From assembly GCA_014529385.2 (NCBI GenBank), contig CM043946.1:16387077-16451076 (forward strand): a DNA stretch of 64,000 nt, written 5' to 3'. Each line of letters opens with the position of its first letter. The stretch's first letter is position 1. The position numbers were made by a program, and so were the translations under genes. The notes beneath the pieces are model-generated. The model was not told the origin of the DNA, made no database searches, and was given only the letters and a program-made list of their open reading frames with translations. The DNA is from Adiantum capillus-veneris. Lineage: Eukaryota; Streptophyta; Polypodiopsida; Polypodiales; Pteridaceae. This document shows positions 55,601-64,000 of this stretch, in pieces.

Positions 55601-56286
55601 GTGCATTATTATTGCTTCCCTTATGGGTTGTTCCCACAACTAGAGACAATCGAGGGAGAGGAAGAAAAGAGAGAGAAAGAAGGGGGGTGAGGTAGTGAGA
55701 GAGGGGAGAAGATGGGGGGGGTCGGGCTCGGCCTGCCGGTGAAAAGAAAACAAGGGGGGGGGATAAGAGAGAGAATACGGATCATAATGAAAGAGAGGGA
55801 GATTTTGAAGAAAAAAATGGCATCCGCCATTCGTTTGGTAGAGCCTCAGTTCTCTGGCCGGGCTAGAGCGCGGTACGGATAACCCGGCGTCATTGTAATA
55901 ATGAGAAGGTTGTTCGTTCTAGAAAAGAGAAGAGATTTCTGTGTGAAAACATTGGTTTTCCACGATGTATTAATGTAAAATCTTGTAACTAAAACGATTT
56001 TTCTCCCATTTATACATATGGTGTTTTGAATCTCTGTCTCATTTTTTAATTTGTTCAAGATTAAGTTTGAAATATGCAAGTTTTTTAGTTTCGAGCGTGA
56101 AGACTTTCAATGTTGGTGTCTTTCAATGCTTGTCGGGTGAGTTTGTTTATAATTTTAGTTTTAAGTTAATTTGATGTTAATTTTAAGTGCTTTAAAAAAG
56201 TGACATTGAGTATAAAAGTCACTTTGTAGGTTTTAAACTTCATTTCTCACATTCACAAAACACAAGCTTTCAACTCTCTTCCCATC
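55601..56286. other. Unassigned spacer with purine-rich left half
   Basis: GA/GGG-rich to about 55,810, then unique AT-rich sequence. It would include the 5' region of the following plus-strand gene. Confidence 0.4.
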
Positions 56287-57690
56287 TTCTTCGCGAACAG
56301 ACCCATAGGAACGTCTTCTGATGCACTTTTCACACAATTACAGAAGATAGAACTTGCAGATCGCGCACATGAACTAGTCAGTGTGTTTGAGGGGACGATT
56401 GACATGCATGCCACTGCTAACCTTCATGTAGAGGGATTCCAGAGCTTTCTTGACTACATGATGGAGCACATGGAAGAATATGCAATAGTCTTCAAGGGAT
56501 CCAACATGGCATGGTTGCCAGTGGATTTTCTCAAACACCTATATGCGACTCAAAAAAACTTTTGCTATCGCTTGCTGAGGTTTATAAAAGGGCTTACCGA
56601 GCGGGACTACAGGACAGAGGATGAGGATGACCTCATAGACTTGTGCATGGGGTGCATAGGCACCCAATTCATCTCTTGGGACATGGTTCTGGTATTGCTT
56701 GTGCTTGAGGGCATGGAGAAGGGAAAATCAAAGGAAAAGGCCAACAAGAAACCTCCTATAACCATTGTGGAGGAATCAAATGAATTTTTTGAAGAGGTTC
56801 ATGAGCAGGCTAAAGCATCTATGGCACTTGTCCTCTTGCAAGATCCTAGCTCCACTAAGGAGGAAGATGGGATGATAGAGGGAGACGAGGTCCTGGAAGA
56901 AGCTCCTGACCTCCAAATTCTCACTTTGCATGCAGTGGTGGTGGATGGTCGTTACTTCGTGTTCCTTGATGACATTGCAAAGGCACTAGGACTCAGAGAA
57001 GATGAGTCTCTCTCAGTGTTCGCTATCTATGCGGGCATGAAAGATCCCAATGGAAGGCAAGAGAAGGTCAATTTTCAAATTGACTTTGAAGACCAAGGTC
57101 TCCCAACAAGCCTCTCATTCCTCCCTAGTGAAAACGAAAAGAATTTGGTAGAAACCGTGGCAAATACACTTATGGAAATCAAATCATGTGCCTCATTTTA
57201 TGAAAGCATCCCGGAAAGCGCTTTTCTTCCACACAAACCGCTGACCATTATGGGTAGAGAAGATCTCTCTAGCATCGACCTTACAAGGAAAACTCTTGAA
57301 GAGATAGTTGAGGAAATTGAGGTATCCACTTTTTAACTTTATCGATAGTAAATGTTTTCCTATAGAAAGTGTTGAAGTTGTTTAAAATGTTTTGCAGACC
57401 GCATGCCATGTTGATAAGTTTGCAATGCATACTGGAGGTTCACGCAACAAGCCTATGGGTAGAGATAGCTCCCTGTGGCACTACCTTGGCCATCTAGGAC
57501 CATGCGTTCTTCGAGTTGCACACAGAGTTCTCCAAGCATGGTTCTGTGGAGCTGCTCAAGTGCAAGGCATTAGTGCCATCCTTGCTGAAGATTCCCTTAC
57601 CCTTAATGCTCACAAGTGTATCTTGGTGGATCGAGAGGCCGCATTGTATGCTTTTACAGGAAATAACCTTGGGTCAATCCTCTCCCACTA
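56287..57690 (+). pseudogene. Acidic protein with BRO/KilA-N-like segment
   Basis: A long first exon (open from before 56,290 to 57,321, no certain ATG) joins an exon from 57,398 across a 76-base GT-AG intron, in phase. The N-terminal half is helical (FQSFLDYMMEHMEEYAIVF, LLRFIKGL). A Lys-rich basic patch precedes acidic segments. YFVFLDDIAKALGLREDES resembles the segment in the 235-1,285 gene. The second exon (HVDKFAMHTGGSRNKP) changes frame near 57,510; the alternative frame EFSKHGSVELLKCKALV looks more protein-like. I cannot name the family. It converges with the H3-like gene on the other side of the MITE. Confidence 0.5.
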
Positions 57691-57930
57691 TTCTTAAGCC
57701 TAGGTCAAGGGGTGAGAAACCCAAAGGAGATTGTCAAAACTTTTGGTGTCAAGTCAGCCATTCGCCCTATACCAAAAGAGGTAATTTACAAGAAAACCAA
57801 CCAGCCATTGAATGTAATATCCAGAGCAATTATACAATAATTTTTTCTTCTGCATTTTGTCTGTCACTTCATGTACTTTTTTTTTCTATTTCACATATTG
57901 GCCAATAAATCTTTTTCTTCACCACGTTCA

Positions 57931-58215
57931 CACCTGCTCGACCATCCAAGCACCTGTCTGATGTGGGACGCCTATCGGTGAATATTTAGTGAAACGGAGC
58001 TGTTTTGTGTGCGTACGGAGGCCGTGGGACGACCAAAAGCCACGGCAATGCCGTGGCACACAGGGCATTTTTGTGGACCGTTCCGCGTCGTTAATCATCG
58101 CCGTGGCTTTTGGCCATCCCACGGCCTCCGTGCACACACGAAACAACTCCGTTTCACAAAATATTCACCGGTAGGCGTCCCACGTGAGACGGGTGCTTGG
58201 ATGGTCGAGGAGGTG
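57931..58215. mobile_element. 285-bp palindromic MITE
   Basis: Ends CACCTGCTCGACCATCCAAG and its near-inverse CTTGGATGGTCGAGGAGGTG. Almost the whole element folds back (arms about 120-130 bases, including GTGGGACG and AGCCACGGC and their inverses) around a 40-base centre. No clear target duplication seen. Confidence 0.9.
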
Positions 58216-58361
58216 AAATATAACTACTTGATTAATTCAAATACTTCAACAATAGAAAGTACACAATTAACGATTAGAGAAACACCGAATGAGAGAAAAC
58301 CGAGTCGTTTATATTATATCGAAAGATTAAAAATCTAATAAACTGAGGTTACATGGGAAAA

Positions 58362-59149
58362 CTAATTCTTATGAAGGCACCCTTCATTCCTCATATTGAG
58401 CGCTAGTGCTAGATCTATATTTTTTAATGTAACTCGCTTTGCATGCACCATACAAGATACACCATCTTGGAACCACTGCACCAAAATGTCCTTGGTGACA
58501 TCCTGTAAAGCCAAAAGAGCCGCACGCTGGATACGTGTAACTGAATCTAAATATTTGTCCATTATTTCTCTTACCACCCGAGAAAAAGCTACCTTTGGTA
58601 TTATTGGCTCCGTGCTCTTTTGATATTTGCGGATCTCACGTAGAGCAACTGTTCCATGCTTCCATCACCTTTTCTTCTGCGCTGTTGGTGGTGGTGGAGG
58701 AGCTGCTTGTTTGGCCCATTGAGGAGGGCCATTTTTATACTTCTTCCTCCTCTCTTTTGGGCTTGTTGCTCTTCAGGTGTGAGCTTGTCCTTTTTATTTT
58801 TTGCACATTGTTTTGCTCTCTGAGGAATTTTTGATGGTCTGGAGCTTCCAACCTTTGCTTGTTGGGGGGCCTGAGCCCTGTCCTCTTCTGCTCTCTTCTC
58901 GGCCTCTGCTCGTGCTTGTAAATTAGCCAAGTGGGCTCTCTTAGCCTCGGCTCTCTGCCATTCTTCCTGCTCTCTCTGCCTTCTTTGTTCTTCATGCAAT
59001 TTCTGTGCTTTTCTATCTGTGCCTCTTTCTTTTCTAACTCTCTCATTCTCTTCCTCCTCTTGGTTGGCATCTCGTGCTATTGAAACAGGATCACTGGGTA
59101 TTACTTTGATCACCCTTTGTTTGATTCGCGGAGGGAATTTTCGCGGCAT
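58362..59149 (-). pseudogene. Second histone H3/CENH3-like gene, broken
   Basis: Starts at ATG 59,149 with MPRKFPPRIKQRVIKV and a long Arg/Glu/Lys-rich tail (about 110 residues). The tail frame is disturbed near 58,745. In the next frame a Pro-rich stretch (QAAPPPPPTAQKKR) meets a TGA (58,667-58,665), then the core is clear: GTVALREIRKYQKSTE (alphaN, identical to plant H3 over most positions), IIPKVAFSRVVREIM (alpha1), IQRAALLALQDVTKDILVQW (alpha2) and MVHAKRVTL (loop 2). The Pro in IIPK and one extra residue in loop 1 are CENH3-like. No Ulp1 or NIF sequence follows; the frame ends at 58,362, about 150 bases before the MITE. At least two lesions. Confidence 0.8.
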
Positions 59150-59599
59150 AGTTGCGGCTGCTTGAGCTTCAGGTGTTGCCGTTGCTTGATCTCTAGTTCT
59201 TGTCGTTGCTTGATCTTCAGTTGTTGTTGTTGCATGAGCTCCAAGTCCTGTTTCCTGTGTTGGTCTGTTAAGACCTGCAAATGCTCCGAGGTTCGGTAGA
59301 GGTGTGCGATTTGCATGATGTAGTGGCTGGAGACCACCAAAAATTTGTCACATGGTGTTTTGATCCTTTGTATTTGAAGGTTGGGGGATGTATTTTGATT
59401 GAAAATATCAAATGTGCAACACACCATGTCATGTGTTATGTGTGTCTCCCCCAAGCATCCACCATTTGTGTTGTGAAACTATTGATTACAAACTTTAGGA
59501 TGGATATCTTATCATCGGTTAGCTTTGCCTTATCGAGAAAAAATATCATCAGTAGACTGCCACACATGAGCACGCTTAGTTCCTAGGGCTACTTCATTA

Positions 59600-61796
59600 C
59601 CTTTGTAGGTGGTAATGTCACACACCTTTTTCACAATTGAAACGCATTGGGACTTTGGGAGTCTGAATAGTTTGAAAAAAAATGTCTATCTTTACTACCA
59701 TTCATACAAACTTTATTAGGGCGATCTTGTGTACTTCCAAACGTCGTCTTGTCTTTTGATAGCTCAACGGCATCCCTATGTAGACCAACGTTCGATAGAA
59801 TAGATTCTGTTCTCGTATACACTCTTCTCTTCTTTCTGCAAGCTCCATATTCCAAGCATAATTAATATGGAGCATAAGCAGCTTGTCAAGAATTTGTAGA
59901 CAGGCATGAAGGGTGCACACATGCACATTTATCAGTGGTTTTGAAATGATAGGATCCCAATTTGGATCATCCATGTTTCGATTAGGAGGTACTTGCTGGT
60001 CACAACTGAGGATAGCTTGAAACCATTGTTGTAGTGCTCTACCCATTGCTTGTGTAGTGGGTACACCTTTTGCAGAGTTGACTGTAACTTTGCCTCCCTT
60101 ACCCTTACCACCTTTCAACTTGCTGGCCTTTGCACCCTTGCCATTAGTTCTCATTGAGACTTTACTATGGTAGCAATAAATGCATGGAAAAAGGGTCATT
60201 GCACCTTGCTTGCACCCTAACATACACTTGAGTGTTTCAAGTCTCCTGCCAAATGCCACTCAACTTGGAACATTCCAAGACCTGAAACATGCAATCTCTG
60301 TCCTTCTTGCTATTGTCGAATGACATCAACGATTGTTGTGTGATTGAAATACCATTTGAGAGTCTCGTGTGTCTCATGTGGGAGATGGAAAGTTGCTAGG
60401 CACCAAATATTTTCTTAGACTGAACACCTAACAAGTGTTTCCTTCTCATTGGCATTTAGCTCCACATCAACACCACCAAGGCCCTACTCATCAATGTAAC
60501 ACTTACCTTTCGAACCGTTGACCTTTAACAACTTGGCACTCATCAAGCTTCATAACAAATATCACTTTCCCATCACACTCTTCTTGTGTCAACCCTTAAA
60601 ATCTTATCATTGACTCTTGGAGCTTCAACAAGTCAACATACACATTGTTGAACTCGTTGTAGCGGAATAATTTATTGTCATATAATGGCATGTCATTCTT
60701 CACATACTAAAATCCGTCCAACAAGCTTGGAACATCATTATTGGCGCACCTTTTTGCAACACTGACACTGTAAGGCATTGGCAGAAACCAAAACAAATCT
60801 TTTGTCTGATGATCATGTGTGACACTTTTTTACAAAGCTTCATTGGCCTTGAAACTTATTCCTGCGCTATCACACACCTCCATCATCTCTTGAGGCGACA
60901 CAATGTTCTTTAGCTCACTGAAATACTTCTGCCACGAAACATTAGCAATACCAGTGTTGGATGGATCATCTAGTAGCTCAACCAACTCCTTTGGCTTGAT
61001 GATATGTTGTAGTAGAGCACATCCGGTTGTTTGAGCATCGGGACCAATTCCCATCATCATTCGAGCCAAGTTTCTACATATTGAATTATAGTTACACAAA
61101 CCTGTAGAACATATAGAAAATCAAAATCTTGCATCAGTATTCTTACCGAGTTTGACGGGCACGTTTCTTTTGAGCTCCACCACTTCAGGATAGCAAGGAC
61201 ATCGCTTGTCTCTTGCACTTGCGAATGTGGTAGCCCATGGAAATGTGTGTGAGATGATCAATTTGCCGATGCATATTGCGTGAAGTGTGTTGTAGTGTAA
61301 CATAATTGTCTAATCGACGCTCCTGCTCTTTTTTTTGTTGATGTACGTTTTCATTGAGATTCGCCATCTCATCGTTTAGTTGCTTCATCTTCTTGTTGGC
61401 TTCCTCTCTAACTTGCTATAGATCTTTCACAGACTTCTCTTGTAGTGATGAATAGGCAGCCAAGAGATGTTTACTTGCTTCTCTTTCATTGACAAAAGCT
61501 GAATACAATCTCCAGCAGTAGCCAAACAGTCCGCCTCTTCCATCTCCAATAAAACACAGAAGCTCAGTGACATTATGAAAGAGTAGTGGTGCATTAGTCG
61601 TTGGATCATCTGGGTAAATGTGGCCATCAACCCATAAGTTGATTGCCTTGCACCCAATGCTTTGTAGATGATCTGCAGCATTGGGATCCGATGTGCCAAG
61701 TCGCACAGTAGCATACTCTTGCTCCAAATCAGTGTTTAATCGATATCGTTTTGGCATGTTAGTAATATCTTGCAGGGGAGGGAGATTAAATGACAT
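59600..61796 (-). pseudogene. Unrecognised transposase-like gene
   Basis: Begins MSFNLPPLQDITNMPKR (ATG 61,796) and includes LFHNVTELLCFIGDGRGGLF. A TAG follows (61,416), then a coiled coil (NKKMKQLNDEMANLNENV) and HRQIDHLTHISMGYHIRKC. After a frame change and a 52-base GT-AG intron (61,151-61,100) come ALLQHIIKPKELVELLDD, KVIFVMKLDECQVVKGQRFER, MLGCKQGAMTLFPCIYC and HACLQILDKLLMLHINYAWN. The VMKLDE...GQRFER and CIYC patterns look like a transposase catalytic/Zn region, but I cannot assign the superfamily. A Gln/Lys/Leu-rich stretch (59,110-59,280) leads into the H3-like gene on the same strand. Many stops and frame changes. Confidence 0.5.
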
Positions 61797-62061
61797 GTTT
61801 GTTGGCTAATCAAGAAAAATAGTGAGAGGATGTGTAATGGTGACTGCTGCAAGTAGGAAAATCTGGCTATGGAGGAAAAAAGTGGAAGGTACTCAGAGAT
61901 AGTAGAGAAGGATTATGTTGTGGAGGGAAGAAAGAGAGGGAGTGTAGCTCAATCTCTTTTGAATTCAAAATATTGATCATGAGGGATTTAGAGAGAGAAA
62001 TGCAGCTGCACACAGAGGTAATGGAGTTCTCCATTGCTCTCACCTGAAGCTAGAATGGGAG

Positions 62062-62070
<9 letters not shown>

Positions 62071-62117
<47 letters not shown>
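62071..62117. repeat. (GA)n microsatellite
   Basis: GA tract of about 47 bases, about 275 bases upstream of the transposase-like start codon (minus strand). Confidence 0.93.
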
Positions 62118-62121
<4 letters not shown>

Positions 62122-62607
62122 AAGGAAGAGAGTGAGAGAGAGAGTAGATCTGCAGCCTTGGAGGATCTGCACTTTCTGTCATATGTAGGCATCATAGAAT
62201 GTCCTCTTGATGATTGGGAGGTGGAAATGACAAGAGAGAAAAGGGGGGGGGGAGGAGAGAAAGAGTTGGCTCACGTTTTAGAGAGATAATGCAGAGAGAG
62301 AATATGAAAAATCTGCTTTTTTGGCAGAGGTGGGGTGAAAAGTGCTTCTTTTAATGAGAACTAAGTGAGAGAGAGTGTTTTATATGTTAGAGAGATGGGG
62401 AAAGACATTTTCAAATTCAGTTACCCACCTCTCTTTTTTGTTAAAGTAGCCTATTTTCAAAATACAAAATATACAAATGGTATTTTTAAAAATCGCAGCA
62501 TAGGCCTTTTTGACCTCTCTTTTAGGCTTGGTCAAACTTGACTTAAGCTTTAAGGATTTCTTTAAACTGCCAAATAAAGAGGCCCTCCTATACCCCATTC
62601 CCTTCCT

Positions 62608-62960
62608 AATGGTAGTGATGTGTATGCTACTAGATGCATGGTTGGGCAGGCAAGTGACAGTGGAGATGTATGCTTTATGTGGTTTTATAGGTCAAAAAGG
62701 ACACCAGAGAGGGCCTGATAGGGTGATAGGGGAAGGAGGATTAAGGTTCTATATTTTGGCTTGGGAATGTAGATCTTAAAGTGCTAAAGGAGCATGTCTA
62801 GATGGCTCATCAAACAAAGCTGTAGAGCCAAGATATGGAGCTTTGAAGTTAAAGATGGTTGCAGATTTGAGCTGAATAGGGCAAGTGATGCTAGGTAATC
62901 CGAACCAATCTGAAGTTACTGATGTGTAGTGATTGAATTATGAAGCTTGTTAATCTTTCC
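62608..62960. repeat. Dispersed repeat, copy 2
   Basis: See 51,715-52,180. Shares GTAGTGATGTGTATG and GGCAAGTGACAGTGGAGATG, then patches in the same order. Confidence 0.6.
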
Positions 62961-64000
62961 ATATCATGATTGAACTTCTGGATGTCAAGATATGAGGCTT
63001 TAAAGTTTTTCCAGGGGTCGGGTTTGTGCTAGTTTGCCCACTTTGGGAAATGTTCCAATAGAGGTTTTTGAAGCTTGGTGGAGCTTGCGGGGGTAGTGGG
63101 AAATATAAGGAGCTAGCAAGTAGTGACTATGCATCAATCCGAGCCTAGATCATAGAGTTATTGCAAGAGGAAATCGACGTCCGTTGTCGACATTGTGGTA
63201 CCAGATCGATTTTTACTGTATTGATGGCCTCAGTTGGCGGGCCCGAGAAAGTCAAAAGGTGACAAGGGTGTTATGGATTGAAGTCAGGAATGGGGGCTTC
63301 CATTGGCTTTTTACCGCTCGGTCATCTGACCCTTGAGCATCAAACTGCAATGGGTGGAAGATGCAGGGAAAATTTTGTTGAAATGAAGTTTCTAAAGCAT
63401 CTTTGAAGGCCCTTGGGGGTGAACCCTCCTAAGGCTGCCACGTGGTGCTCCACTAGTCCCATATGCAATTCTGATGGCAAAGATTTTAGGGTACATATAA
63501 TGGGGCATGTCCCCTTTGAGGCCATGCACATGAGTGAGAGACAAATCTCTCTGATGAGTGGCTATGGGCCCCTACTACGCGCACGGCGTTGCTGTTTGTT
63601 GTGGATGAAATTGAGGGCGCTAGAGGGTGGCAATGCAGCTGCTTTGGGTGCTTGGGTGGTGCACAATGTTGGATGGTGGCATGGCACCCAATTTGAGGCA
63701 ATTCATGCACCAAGCCTTTTTTGAGGAGTAAATGAGGGACATTGACAACACCCTCGGTGCCCTAATTAAGGTGGGGTGCATTCAAAACTTGGAGTGCAAG
63801 GCAAACTAGCCAAGCGTATCAGCAAGCGTGGGCTTCACATGCAAACAGGTGGCCGGAAATAGCATAGGGGGGCTCAAAATAGAAGGCTTTCCCATGCTCA
63901 TAGGGGGCCAATTTTTTACCTTATTGGAAGACGGTTTTGCCACAAGGGAAGTTATTTTCATTTGAAGTGGACCGGTGGGGCTCTCTTGAGGTGAAGATGG
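62961..64000. other. Unassigned end of window
   Basis: No convincing gene. The frame 63,413-63,724 (+) lacks recognisable motifs and sits in the same kind of TGG-rich sequence as the dispersed repeats. Confidence 0.4.

Noticed and set aside
63413-63724. 103-codon ORF near the window end
   Set aside because: No motif, no codon pattern above background, and it lies in sequence like the dispersed repeats.

Overview
The window looks like repeat-dominated nuclear DNA of a land plant. The plant signals are GT-AG introns, a P2B (ACA-type) Ca2+-ATPase, a pentatricopeptide-repeat fragment, two Ty1/copia elements with an initiator-Met primer site, En/Spm (CACTA)-type transposase remnants and LINE debris with a plant-type DUF4283/CCHC ORF1. 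The very long GA/CT tracts and two Penelope-like elements lean towards a large-genome non-seed plant such as a fern, but nothing here settles the lineage. I found no intact host gene; nearly everything is mobile or decaying.

Layout. 0.2-1.3 kb: broken acidic gene (-). 1.3-8.05 kb: microsatellites and four short hairpins, interrupted by a nearly intact two-ORF LINE (-) sitting inside a GA tract (2.43-7.05 kb). 8.08-10.86 kb: a five-exon gene fusing a histone H3 / CENH3-like domain, a Ulp1 (C48) SUMO-protease domain, an acidic linker and an NIF/FCP1-type phosphatase domain. 11.1-12.5 kb: unrecognised two-exon gene (-). 13-16 kb: En/Spm remnants around a 245-bp palindrome. 16-18.4 kb: CCAAT-rich spacer and a CACTA-like subterminal repeat block. 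18.4-20.45 kb: LINE fragment (-). 20.5-23.4 kb: duplicated promoter/leader units ahead of a Ca2+-ATPase pseudogene (23.4-26.4 kb), whose 3' part is duplicated at 29.3-30.8 kb. Foldbacks and a PPR fragment lie between the copies. Copia-1 (30,771-36,324) sits in the second copy. 38.7-47.2 kb: Penelope-like remnant split by Copia-2 (40,616-45,772). 48.4-51.3 kb: second Penelope-like element with inverted repeats and a hammerhead ribozyme motif. 52.4-54.6 kb: second copy of the 18.4-kb LINE fragment. 54.6-55.6 kb: microsatellites. 56.3-57.7 kb: acidic gene (+). 57.93-58.22 kb: MITE. 58.4-61.8 kb (-): a second H3-like pseudogene downstream of an unrecognised transposase-like gene.

How it fits together. 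The most interesting signal is the H3-Ulp1-NIF fusion. Its histone part mimics the H3 tail and has CENH3-like core features. Beside it are acidic genes, En/Spm remnants and, 48 kb away, a second diverged H3-like gene next to a transposase-like gene. I infer a family of plant mobile elements carrying histone/SUMO/phosphatase cargo, represented here by decayed copies. The second candidate system is the Penelope-like element with an antisense hammerhead ribozyme beside its inverted repeat.
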